Shown: positions 1 through 6,083 of the stretch, one piece after another
Numbering within the stretch: the stretch's first letter is position 1
Layout of the letters: each line of letters begins with the position of its first letter
Source of the DNA: Actinomycetes bacterium
GTDB lineage: Bacteria; Actinomycetota; Humimicrobiia; Humimicrobiales; Humimicrobiaceae
Length of the DNA stretch: 6,083 nucleotides
Direction: 5' to 3'
NCBI GenBank assembly: GCA_030603375.1
Contig: JAUVXY010000085.1
Span: forward strand, 1 to 6,083
Made by a program: the position numbers and the translations under genes
Notes under the pieces: model-generated
The model's database searches: none
Told to the model about the DNA's origin: nothing
What the model saw: the letters and a program-made list of their open reading frames with translations, nothing else

Positions 1-815
1 CCAACCCTGGGTTCAACTCTTAAAAAATCAACATCTCCTATCAAAGTAGCGCCTTTTTTGTCAAAATCGTCTTTTCTCCATTTCAAGAGCTCGTCGCTTG
101 CCTTATCTTTAGTAATTCTATTTATTCCAACGTCTATGACTACCGCCCCTTCCTTAACCATGTCTCCTTTTATGAGGTACGGTACTCCTGTTGCTACTAT
201 TAATATATCTGCATCCTTTGTATGCATCTTTAAGTCTCTTGTTTCTATGTGACATACAGTAACAGTTGCCCATTCATTCAAAAGAAGCAGACTAATTGGC
301 TTTCCCACGATTTCACTGTGTCCGACTACTGTAGCGTTTTTTCCTTTTATTTCTATATTTTCTCTTTTTAGCATCTCTATAATGCCTGACGGTGTAGCAG
401 GGACCAGACACTCCTGCTGTGCAACTAACCTGCCCATATTAATAGGGTGAAACCCATCTACATCTTTTTCTGGCAATATAGCTTCCAGCACCATATTTTT
501 ATCTACCTGAGGCGGCAGCGGGAGCTGAACTAAAATACCATGCATGTCATCTCTTCTGTTTAGTTTATCTACTTCATTAAGCACGTCCTGTGTAGACACG
601 CTATCATCCATCTTTATGGACTCAGATTTAAAACCTACCTGCTCACAGCCTTTTTGTTTGCTGTTTACATAAACCCTGGATGCCGGGTTTTCTCCAACAA
701 GTATTACGCCAAGCCCCGGTACTATTCCTTTGGTCTTTAGCAATTCTTCTGTTTCTTTTTTTACTTCATCTTTAATATCTGCAGAAATTTTGCTTCCGCT
801 AATTAATTTAGCCAT
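1..815 (-). CDS. folD: Bifunctional methylene-THF dehydrogenase / methenyl-THF cyclohydrolase FolD, 3' end cut by window
   Basis: FolD interconverts 5,10-methylene-THF, 5,10-methenyl-THF and 10-formyl-THF in the cytoplasm, reducing or oxidising a nicotinamide cofactor. I translated 271 codons from the ATG at 815-813 with no stop. The frame runs off the left edge just after VEPRVG, so the conserved C-terminus (usually a PVPGGVGPMT-type motif) lies outside; roughly 25-30 residues are missing. Visible motifs are YVNSKQKGC (Tyr49 and catalytic Lys53), GILVQLPLP (Gln97), KDVDGFHP (Asp120, folate site), PATPSG at 139-144, the cofactor loop VVGHSEIVGKP at 163-173, and VIDVGINR at 226-233. The start is supported by GAGGGGTGA at 821-829, 5 nt before ATG. 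It lies 54 nt after fhs, probably in the same transcript, and takes the product of Fhs. Two oddities are His166 in the G-x-S loop and a charged stretch of about 26 residues between GINR and GDV, where E. coli FolD has about 7. Identity is near certain; NAD versus NADP use is not. Confidence 0.96.
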   Translation of the reverse strand, partial: MAKLISGSKISADIKDEVKKETEELLKTKGIVPGLGVILVGENPASRVYVNSKQKGCEQVGFKSESIKMDDSVSTQDVLNEVDKLNRRDDMHGILVQLPLPPQVDKNMVLEAILPEKDVDGFHPINMGRLVAQQECLVPATPSGIIEMLKRENIEIKGKNATVVGHSEIVGKPISLLLLNEWATVTVCHIETRDLKMHTKDADILIVATGVPYLIKGDMVKEGAVVIDVGINRITKDKASDELLKWRKDDFDKKGATLIGDVDFLRVEPRV

Positions 816-869
816 TTTAATCACCCCTCATCAATAAATATAGCTACAAATAATATTTTTTATTTTGAT

Positions 870-2567
870 TTAAAATAATCCCACTATATTGCCGTCTTCA
901 TCTATGTCTACTTTTGTCCCGGCAGGAACTTTCGGAAGTCCGGGCATTGTCCTCATTTCCCCAAGAAGCGGATAAAGGAACCCTGCGCCAACTGAAGCCC
1001 TGACATCTCTAATCGGAACTGTAAACCCCCTTGGCCTTCCTTTTAAATTAGGATCATGGCTCAGGGAAAGATGTGTTTTTGCCATACATATCGGCAGCTT
1101 GTCAAATCCCTGCCTGGTATATAGATCTATCTTCTTTTCAGCTTCAGCAGAATAATTTATGCCATCTGCTCCATAAATTTTATCAGCAATAATTTCAATT
1201 TTTTTCTTAATGGGCCAATCAAGCGGATAAAGGAATTTAAACTGTGAAGGTTTTTCAGCTGCTCTTGCAACTGCCTCAGCCAGCTCCAGTCCGCCTTCTC
1301 CACCTTTTAACCAAACATCACTTATAACTGCATCTTCTGCGCCTGCTGCCTTAGCGCTTTTCTCTATCACCTTTATTTCTTCCTCTGAATCAGCACTAAA
1401 TTTATTTATGGCCACTACAACAGGAATGCCGAAGAGCTTCATATTTTCTATCATCTTTTCCAAATTTTCGCAGCCCTTTTCAACTGCTTCAGCATTGGGC
1501 TTGTTCATCAATTCCTTATCCACGCCCTTTCCGGGAATAAATTCAAATCCTCCTCCGTGCATTTTTAGCGCTCTTACCGTACAAACAATCACTACCGCAT
1601 CTGGCTTAAGCCCGCTGTATCTGCACTTGATATCCATAAACTTCTCTGCTCCGCAATCTGCACCAAATCCACTTTCAGTAACTACGAAATCCCCTAATTT
1701 TATTGCTATCTGGTCCGCTAAAATTGAACTGTTCCCATGGGCAATATTTGCAAAAGGGCCAGCGTGAACAAGACATGGAGTATGCTCGATTGTCTGAAGC
1801 AAATTAGGTTTTATGGCATCTTTTAAAAGTACTGCCATGGCACCTGCACATTTTAAGTCTTCTGCAGTAACTGCTTTTCCATCATATGTAGAGCCAATTA
1901 CTATTTTGCCTAATCTTTGTCTTAAATCTTTAAGGCTTGTGGTAAGTGCAAGTATTGCCATTACCTCAGATGCTACTGTAATATCATAGCCTGTTTCTCT
2001 TGGAACACCATTTAATGGTCCTCCCAAACCTACAATTATGTTTCTCAGCGCTCTATCGCTGATATCTACAACTCTATTTAAGGTTATGCTGAATGGATCA
2101 ATATTAAGATCATTTCCTTTCATAATGTGTGTATCCATAAAAGCAGCTAAAAGATTATGGGCCATGCCGACAGCATGCGTATCACCTGTAAGATGGAGAT
2201 TAAAATCTTCCATCGGAAGAACCTGGGAGTATCCGCCTCCGGCAGCGCCTCCCTTTATGCCAAACACTGGTCCCAGTGATGGCTGTCTTATGCATGTCAC
2301 AGCCTTTTTGCCGATCTTGTTTAGTGCCATGCTAAGTCCTATGGTAGTTACAGTTTTTCCCTCTCCAAGCGGAGTAGGCGTAATAGCAGTAACGTCAATA
2401 TACTTTCCATCTGGTCTGCCTTTAAAATTTTCCAGAACCTCAAGCTTCACTTTTGCCTTGTAATTTCCATACAGTTCCAAATATTCTTCGCTTAAACCTA
2501 CTTCCTCTGCAATTTCCCTTATGTGTTTCATATTTGCAGCTTGAGCTATTTTTATGTCACTATCCAA
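870..2567 (-). CDS. fhs: Formate-tetrahydrofolate ligase (10-formyl-THF synthetase)
   Basis: This cytoplasmic enzyme ligates formate to THF using ATP, giving 10-formyl-THF, the entry step of the methyl branch of the Wood-Ljungdahl pathway and a one-carbon source for purine synthesis. The protein is 565 residues, normal for the bacterial monofunctional family, and ends in the typical NIVGLF. Visible motifs are the ATP-binding TPTPLGEGKT at 63-72, RQPSLGP at 94-100, the signature GIKGGAAGGGY at 103-113, HAGPFANIAHGNSS, and VCTVRALKMHGG (the second family signature, with Cys where Ala is usual). The start is TTG at 2567-2565, preceded by AAGGGG with 7 nt spacing. The N-terminal DSDIKIAQAANMK aligns with known Fhs N-termini, so the later Met13 is not the start. 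A good promoter lies about 60-90 nt upstream. folD follows after 54 nt. Gln95 replaces the Glu found in the Moorella enzyme, a substitution I recall in actinobacterial and animal homologues. No frameshift or truncation is seen. Confidence 0.98.
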   Translation of the reverse strand: MDSDIKIAQAANMKHIREIAEEVGLSEEYLELYGNYKAKVKLEVLENFKGRPDGKYIDVTAITPTPLGEGKTVTTIGLSMALNKIGKKAVTCIRQPSLGPVFGIKGGAAGGGYSQVLPMEDFNLHLTGDTHAVGMAHNLLAAFMDTHIMKGNDLNIDPFSITLNRVVDISDRALRNIIVGLGGPLNGVPRETGYDITVASEVMAILALTTSLKDLRQRLGKIVIGSTYDGKAVTAEDLKCAGAMAVLLKDAIKPNLLQTIEHTPCLVHAGPFANIAHGNSSILADQIAIKLGDFVVTESGFGADCGAEKFMDIKCRYSGLKPDAVVIVCTVRALKMHGGGFEFIPGKGVDKELMNKPNAEAVEKGCENLEKMIENMKLFGIPVVVAINKFSADSEEEIKVIEKSAKAAGAEDAVISDVWLKGGEGGLELAEAVARAAEKPSQFKFLYPLDWPIKKKIEIIADKIYGADGINYSAEAEKKIDLYTRQGFDKLPICMAKTHLSLSHDPNLKGRPRGFTVPIRDVRASVGAGFLYPLLGEMRTMPGLPKVPAGTKVDIDEDGNIVGLF

Positions 2568-2574
2568 TGTAAAA

Positions 2575-2580
2575 CCCCTT
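2575..2580 (-). promoter_or_regulatory. Shine-Dalgarno site that fixes the TTG start of fhs
   Basis: On the minus strand AAGGGG is followed by 7 nt and then TTG (2567-2565). No ATG or GTG in frame sits at a suitable distance from this site, and the residues encoded right after TTG match conserved Fhs N-termini. The site therefore supports a non-AUG start. Confidence 0.75.
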
Positions 2581-2626
2581 CCCTTTGTGTTTTGCCATTT
2601 TAATTGATTACAAAATCTATTATGGC

Positions 2627-2655
2627 ATTATAATATAATTACTAACTCGTTACAA
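2627..2655 (-). promoter_or_regulatory. Predicted sigma-70/SigA-type promoter of fhs-folD
   Basis: On the minus strand the -35 box TTGTAA (2650-2655, 4 of 6 matches to consensus) and the -10 box TATAAT (2627-2632, 6 of 6) are separated by exactly 17 nt. Transcription would begin near 2620, leaving an untranslated leader of about 50 nt before the TTG start. That leader is too short for a tetrahydrofolate riboswitch, and I see no long stem-loop in it. The boxes are read directly; promoter activity is inferred, and AT-rich DNA gives such matches by chance. Confidence 0.6.
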
Positions 2656-2681
2656 TCCATATTAGAATTTTTTATTCAGAT

Positions 2682-2719
2682 GATTTTCCATAAAACCTTG
2701 AGAGATTTTATGGAAAATC
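2682..2719 (-). repeat. Perfect 14-bp inverted repeat (hairpin) between the lipoprotein gene and fhs
   Basis: GATTTTCCATAAAA (2682-2695) is followed by a 10-nt loop and then by its exact reverse complement TTTTATGGAAAATC (2706-2719). Each arm has only 3 G/C bases, and neither strand has a T-run directly after the stem, so it is not a textbook intrinsic terminator. It lies about 70 nt after the lipoprotein stop codon and ends 26 nt before the fhs -35 box. It could be a transcript-end or stability hairpin for the lipoprotein mRNA, an upstream operator for fhs, or a small dispersed repeat. The symmetry is certain; the role is open. Confidence 0.7.
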
Positions 2720-2788
2720 CAGGACAGTGGCAGAATCCGACTTATATCCCTGCATTAGTATATGCACACAATAGCTTTTGCTTCAATG

Positions 2789-3322
2789 CTATTTTTCAGT
2801 AACGCTGAGGACTAAAGCAGTAGCCTCATCTTCAGATTCCATTATAAGAACACCAATTTCATACTTATCACTGCTTGCAGAAAGACTGAAAGACTTACCT
2901 TCATCTCCCATATCAGCAGAGAATTCATTTTCTACATTCCAGCCGCTTAATTTATCTTTATACCAGTTAAATAAGTCTTCCCCTGATCCATTGTATGTTC
3001 CACTAACTGAAAAGCTTGTCTTTCCATCATTTGTACCCTTAAATGAAGTTGTTATCTGCAAATCAGAGTTAACCGGCACTTCGCCAGGAAACCCATCCGG
3101 GAGTTCCGCTTCTTTCCCAATAGTAACTTCGCCTTCATCAGTTTTAATTGTCACTTCATCTTCACCATAGTCAACCTCCACATCTTCGCCTTCACTCTCG
3201 GCTGCCTTCTCCACTGCTTTTTCTACAACTTTTTCAGCAACCTTCTGGCTGACAGACCTGCACCCGCTAACAGAAAATAATAGCATAAGCAAAATAAAAA
3301 TCAGCGCAATTACTTTTTTCAT
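2789..3322 (-). CDS. Predicted lipoprotein of unknown function
   Basis: This is a 177-residue protein if started at the ATG at 3322-3320. The N-terminus is a lipoprotein signal: MKK, a hydrophobic core, then lipobox VSGC with the lipidated Cys at residue 21. The mature protein should therefore be anchored on the outer face of the cytoplasmic membrane. Residues 28-43 are four tandem tetrapeptides (VAEK, VVEK, AVEK, AAES) that probably form a charged helix or tether. Residues 48-69 look like a beta-hairpin of alternating acidic and beta-branched residues (VEVDYGEDEVTIKTDEGEV). Then come LPDGFPGEVPV (74-84) and a C-terminal region of about 90 residues with LFNWYKDKL followed by predicted strands. 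The mature chain is strongly acidic. An ATG 8 codons upstream (3346) exists, but AAAGGGG lies within that extension at the right distance for the start chosen here. I recognise the layout as recurrent in small Gram-positive-like lipoproteins but cannot name a function. The neighbours lepA and fhs give no functional clue. Confidence 0.85.
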   Translation of the reverse strand: MKKVIALIFILLMLLFSVSGCRSVSQKVAEKVVEKAVEKAAESEGEDVEVDYGEDEVTIKTDEGEVTIGKEAELPDGFPGEVPVNSDLQITTSFKGTNDGKTSFSVSGTYNGSGEDLFNWYKDKLSGWNVENEFSADMGDEGKSFSLSASSDKYEIGVLIMESEDEATALVLSVTEK

Positions 3323-3329
3323 CTGAAAT

Positions 3330-3338
3330 CCCCTTTCC
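3330..3338 (-). promoter_or_regulatory. Shine-Dalgarno site that sets the lipoprotein start
   Basis: GGAAAGGGG on the minus strand ends 7 nt before the ATG at 3322-3320. It decides between this ATG and an in-frame ATG at 3346, which would put eight residues (MTVERGFQ) ahead of the signal peptide and has no good SD of its own. The shorter form also gives the usual MKK opening. Confidence 0.75.
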
Positions 3339-3361
3339 ACTGTCATTTATTTTTTATTTAT

Positions 3362-3367
3362 ATTATA
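3362..3367 (-). promoter_or_regulatory. Possible -10 box for the lipoprotein gene
   Basis: TATAAT is present on the minus strand 39 nt before the ATG, a suitable place for a -10 element. No convincing -35 box lies 16-18 nt upstream of it. A perfect TTGACA occurs at 3413-3418 but is 45 nt away and has no -10 partner of its own. A second TATAAT occurs at 3432-3437. A promoter in this 150-nt gap is likely from the spacing between genes, but I cannot fix which elements are used. Confidence 0.3.
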
Positions 3368-3472
3368 TGACTTTCTCACTGTACGCACCTGCCAGTTAAG
3401 AAACAGCGACTTTGTCAAAAATAAGACAAGTATTATAGAAAATAATAGCATAGTACAGAATATATTAAAAAA

Positions 3473-5284
3473 CTATTTTCTGGTATCCAGCCTGTAAAAG
3501 CTTGTAAATACTTCACTTGGGATCTCGACTTTCCCAATTTTTTTCATTCTTTTCTTTCCTTTTTTTTGTTTTTCTAAAAGTTTCCTCTTTCTTGTAACAT
3601 CACCTCCATAAAGTTTGGCGATAACATCCTTTCTAAACGCAGCCACACTTTCTCTTGCAATTACTTTCTTCCCGATAGAAGCCTGTATGGCAACTTCAAA
3701 AAGGTGCCTTGGTATTTGCTTTCTTAATTCCTTTACAAGTTCTCTTCCAAGATAATAAGCTCTGTCCCTATGAGTAATAACTGACATCTCTTCTACTTTT
3801 TCTCCTGCCACCAATATATCCAGTTTTACTAAATCTGAAGGTTTGTATTCCAAAAATTCATAGTCCAGAGAAGCAAACCCTGAAGTAACAGATTTTAAAA
3901 GATTAAAAAAATCTACAATTATTTCAGAAAGAGGCATCTTGTATTTTATTTCCACTCTATCAATTGAAATATACTGCATGTCTACAAAATTACCTCTTTT
4001 CTGATCTGCAAGTTTCATAACTTCGCCAATATAATTTTTAGGAGTAACAATAGTAGCTGCCACATAAGGTTCCTCAATTTTTAAAATTCTTTCCTGTGAA
4101 GGAAAATCGTTGGGTCTTTTAACTTCTATCACGCTTTCATCACTCTTTGTAATTTTATATGCAACGTTGGGTGCAGTTGTCACCAATTTCAGGCCATATT
4201 CCCTTTCAAGCCTTTCCTTTACTATCTCCATATGCAGTAAGCCTAAAAAACCGCATCTAAACCCGAACCCGAGAGCAGATGACACTTCTGGCATAAAATT
4301 AAGTGACGAATCATTCAGCAAAAGCTTGCCCAGCGCATCTCTTAAATTCTCATAATCTCCCCCTTCAATCGGAAACAGTCCGCAGTAAACCATGGACTTG
4401 GGCTTCCTGTAGCCCGGGAGGCTTTTTAGAGCTGGGCTTTCAGAAGAAGTTACCGTATCTCCGACTGTAATATGGCTTGTTTCCTTAATACCAGTAATTA
4501 TGTATCCTACTTCTCCAACGGCTAACTTTTCCTTTTTTATTTTCTTCGGGACAAGTATCCCAACTTCTTCAACATCTGTAACTATGTTTTCAGCAATAAA
4601 TTTAATTTTCATACCTTTATTTATGTAACCATTCACTACTCTTATTAATGCTACAACACCTCTGTATGGGTCATATTGCGAGTCAAAAATCAAAGCCTGC
4701 AGAGGACCTTCCATATCACCTTTGGGAGAAGGAATATCTGTAACTATCCTGTCAAGTATTTCACTTACGCCCTGTCCTGTTTTTGCGCTAATTTGCAGGA
4801 TACTGTCTTTTTCAATTGCAAGCACCTTGCTCATCTCTTCGCTTACTTCATCAGGTCTTGCGCTCTTTAAATCTATTTTATTTATAACTGGAATAATTTT
4901 TAATTTGTTGTCAAGTGCCAGGTAGACATTTGCAAGTGTCTGCGCCTGTATTCCCTGAGTGGCATCAACAACTAAAACTGCGCCTTCGCATGCAGCAAGG
5001 CTTCTTGAGACCTCATAGCTAAAATCAACATGGCCGGGTGTGTCTATCAAATTGAAAATATATTTATTTCCATCAACTCTGCAGTTATGTATCACCCTTA
5101 CGGCATGTGATTTAATAGTTATTCCACGTTCTCTCTCAAGGTCCATATCATCAAGATACTGATCAAGCATTTCCCTCGGGCTCACAGTTTGAGTCAATTC
5201 CAGTATCCTGTCTGCAAGCGTGGATTTCCCATGATCTATGTGAGCAATTATAGAAAAATTTCTAATTAATTTATTTTCAGTCAT
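3473..5284 (-). CDS. lepA: Elongation factor 4 (LepA), ribosome-associated GTPase
   Basis: LepA/EF4 is a translational GTPase related to EF-G that binds the ribosome and is implicated in back-translocation, ribosome biogenesis and stress tolerance. The 603-residue length is normal. The G-domain motifs are intact: AHIDHGKST at 14-22, RERGIT at 51-56, DTPGHVD at 81-87 with His85 in the catalytic position, NKID at 135-138 and SAK at 166-168. The LepA-specific C-terminal domain is recognisable from LYGGDVTRKRKLLEKQKKGKKRMK near the end, which separates it from EF-G and BipA. The ATG at 5284 puts IRNFSIIAHIDHGKST at the usual distance from the N-terminus. Its SD is weak (AAGG, only 3 nt from ATG). 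It follows murJ by 54 nt with no clear promoter between, so co-transcription is likely. There are no signs of damage. Confidence 0.98.
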   Translation of the reverse strand: MTENKLIRNFSIIAHIDHGKSTLADRILELTQTVSPREMLDQYLDDMDLERERGITIKSHAVRVIHNCRVDGNKYIFNLIDTPGHVDFSYEVSRSLAACEGAVLVVDATQGIQAQTLANVYLALDNKLKIIPVINKIDLKSARPDEVSEEMSKVLAIEKDSILQISAKTGQGVSEILDRIVTDIPSPKGDMEGPLQALIFDSQYDPYRGVVALIRVVNGYINKGMKIKFIAENIVTDVEEVGILVPKKIKKEKLAVGEVGYIITGIKETSHITVGDTVTSSESPALKSLPGYRKPKSMVYCGLFPIEGGDYENLRDALGKLLLNDSSLNFMPEVSSALGFGFRCGFLGLLHMEIVKERLEREYGLKLVTTAPNVAYKITKSDESVIEVKRPNDFPSQERILKIEEPYVAATIVTPKNYIGEVMKLADQKRGNFVDMQYISIDRVEIKYKMPLSEIIVDFFNLLKSVTSGFASLDYEFLEYKPSDLVKLDILVAGEKVEEMSVITHRDRAYYLGRELVKELRKQIPRHLFEVAIQASIGKKVIARESVAAFRKDVIAKLYGGDVTRKRKLLEKQKKGKKRMKKIGKVEIPSEVFTSFYRLDTRK

Positions 5285-5338
5285 AGGCCTTGATTAATTT
5301 AATAATAATTTCATTACTGCAAGTAACTATTTTTTACC

Positions 5339-6083
5339 TCACGTGAATTTTTTCCTTAAATTCTTAAGCAGGTCAGCCACAAATTTTACCTCTTCCATTC
5401 TAAACCAAACAGTGCATAAAATATAGATGCCTGCTCCAAGTATAATTATAGCAAGCAGTGAAAAAATAAGTGCTGGTAAGCTTTGATAAGCAAAGCATGA
5501 AATACAGCTCCACAAAAAATATACGGCAGTACTCATTACGGCAGATGCCAGGAAAATTTTACTGTAAGATACAATTATTCTTTTTCCTCCCAGGCTGCCC
5601 ACTTTTTTTCTTAAGATAGCAATAAGAATAAACACATTACATGTTGCAACAAGAGACGTTGACAGAGCAAGCCCTCCTACATCCATAAATTTTATTAAAA
5701 TCCAATCTAAGACAAAATTTACTAAAATAGAAACAAGTGCCACTTTTAGTGGTGTTTTTACATCTTTAAAAGCATAAAAAACCCTGTTTAAAATCATAAG
5801 TAAGCCAAAAGACAAAAGGCCGAGCGAATGGAACACTAAAATATATGCTACTCTTTCTGTGTCAGAAGGGCTAAACATATAATGTTCAAATAAAACTTTA
5901 ATTATGGGATAACTTAAAATCACAAGCCCCGCAGTTGCTGGCACCATAACATATCCAATTTCCCTTACCCCCAATGAAAAACTTTTTTTCATGCCCCCTA
6001 CATCATTTCCAGCTGCCTGTCTCGAAATTAAAGGATAAAGCACAGTTACGATTGCTACCGAGAATACCCCAAGAGGTAGGTTG
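5339..6083 (-). CDS. murJ: Lipid II flippase MurJ (MviN family), C-terminal part, 5' end beyond window
   Basis: MurJ is a multi-pass inner-membrane protein of the MOP exporter superfamily that moves lipid II across the membrane for peptidoglycan synthesis. The frame is open to the right edge and gives 247 residues, about half of the usual 500 or so; the first visible residues are NLPLGVFSVAIVTVLYP, a conserved MurJ segment. The GTG at 6043 is an internal valine, not the start. Further family features are VPATAGLVILSYPIIKVLFE, NRVFYAFKDVKTPLKVA and GGLALSTSLVA. About six to seven hydrophobic segments are visible, fitting the last half of the 14-helix fold, and the tail is basic (LLKNLRKKFT). 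The usual F-x-R/Y-G-x-F motif after helix 8 reads FEHYMF here. A polysaccharide flippase of the same superfamily is the alternative, but the LPLGVF and FYA.KD.KTP motifs favour MurJ. Confidence 0.9.
   Translation of the reverse strand, partial: NLPLGVFSVAIVTVLYPLISRQAAGNDVGGMKKSFSLGVREIGYVMVPATAGLVILSYPIIKVLFEHYMFSPSDTERVAYILVFHSLGLLSFGLLMILNRVFYAFKDVKTPLKVALVSILVNFVLDWILIKFMDVGGLALSTSLVATCNVFILIAILRKKVGSLGGKRIIVSYSKIFLASAVMSTAVYFLWSCISCFAYQSLPALIFSLLAIIILGAGIYILCTVWFRMEEVKFVADLLKNLRKKFT

Noticed and set aside
58..252. Plus-strand open frame of 64 codons with a hydrophobic start
   Set aside because: It is antisense to the unambiguous folD frame; its hydrophobic stretch is a by-product of the complementary strand.
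1408..2463. Plus-strand open frames at 1408-1767 and 2038-2463
   Set aside because: Both lie wholly antisense to the conserved fhs reading frame, have no SD site or recognisable domain, and have the composition expected of antisense shadows.
2729..2743. AAGTCGGATTCTGCC on the minus strand, resembling the B12-box end of a cobalamin riboswitch
   Set aside because: The rest of the aptamer is missing: upstream is the lipoprotein coding end, with no CCCGC-ACTGT core or other conserved elements in order. The match is short and imperfect.
2568..2788. Possible tetrahydrofolate riboswitch before fhs
   Set aside because: The expected folate aptamer motifs were not seen, and the best promoter lies so close to fhs that the leader is only about 50 nt.
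2770..2793. AATAGC / GCTATT inverted repeat at the end of the lipoprotein gene as a terminator
   Set aside because: Arms are 6 bp, the loop is 12 nt, the repeat overlaps the stop codon, and no T-run follows on the minus strand.
2778..3170. Plus-strand open frame of 130 codons
   Set aside because: It is antisense to the lipoprotein gene, which has a clear SD, signal peptide and lipobox; the plus-strand product has low-complexity Ser/Pro content and no family features.
4110..4925. Plus-strand open frames at 4110-4355, 4676-4870 and 4722-4925
   Set aside because: All are antisense to intact lepA, short, and without recognisable domains.
5312..5326. TTACT-TGC-AGTAA small hairpin between murJ and lepA
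   Set aside because: Five AT-rich base pairs with a 3-nt loop and no T-run are too weak to be called a terminator, and the gap is only 54 nt.

Overview
This AT-rich bacterial window carries five genes, all on the minus strand. Read in the direction of transcription (right to left) they are: the C-terminal part of a MurJ-type lipid II flippase (cut by the right edge), full-length lepA/EF4, a small predicted lipoprotein of unknown function, full-length fhs (formate-tetrahydrofolate ligase), and folD (methylene-THF dehydrogenase/methenyl-THF cyclohydrolase, cut by the left edge just before its C-terminus). The plus strand shows only shadow reading frames and no convincing gene.

Layout: murJ and lepA are separated by 54 nt with no clear promoter or terminator between them and are probably co-transcribed. 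About 150 nt separates lepA from the lipoprotein gene, which has its own strong Shine-Dalgarno (SD) sequence and possible but weak promoter elements. The 221-nt gap between the lipoprotein gene and fhs is the most structured non-coding stretch. It holds a perfect 14-bp inverted repeat (10-nt loop), followed by a good sigma-70/SigA-type promoter (TTGTAA, 17 nt, TATAAT) facing fhs. fhs starts at TTG behind a strong AAGGGG, and folD follows 54 nt later behind GAGGGGTGA, so fhs-folD looks like one transcription unit.

Function: Fhs makes 10-formyl-THF from formate, ATP and THF, and FolD converts it through 5,10-methenyl-THF to 5,10-methylene-THF. Together they form the tetrahydrofolate part of the Wood-Ljungdahl methyl branch, or a general one-carbon module that can run in either direction. 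murJ serves peptidoglycan synthesis and lepA serves translation; the lipoprotein has no evident link to either side.

Organism: AT-richness, GGGG-rich SD sequences and a Gram-positive-like lipoprotein signal suggest a Firmicutes-like or low-GC Actinobacteriota-like bacterium, probably anaerobic. From memory, the Fhs sequence (RQPSLGP, FNLHLTGD, HAGPFANIAHGNSSI) resembles the actinobacterial/animal type more than the clostridial acetogen type. No firm taxonomic assignment is possible from the window alone.

This is mostly ordinary core-genome sequence. I did not find a novel system. The points worth a second look are the intergenic hairpin, the variant cofactor loop and extra segment in FolD, and the unassigned lipoprotein.
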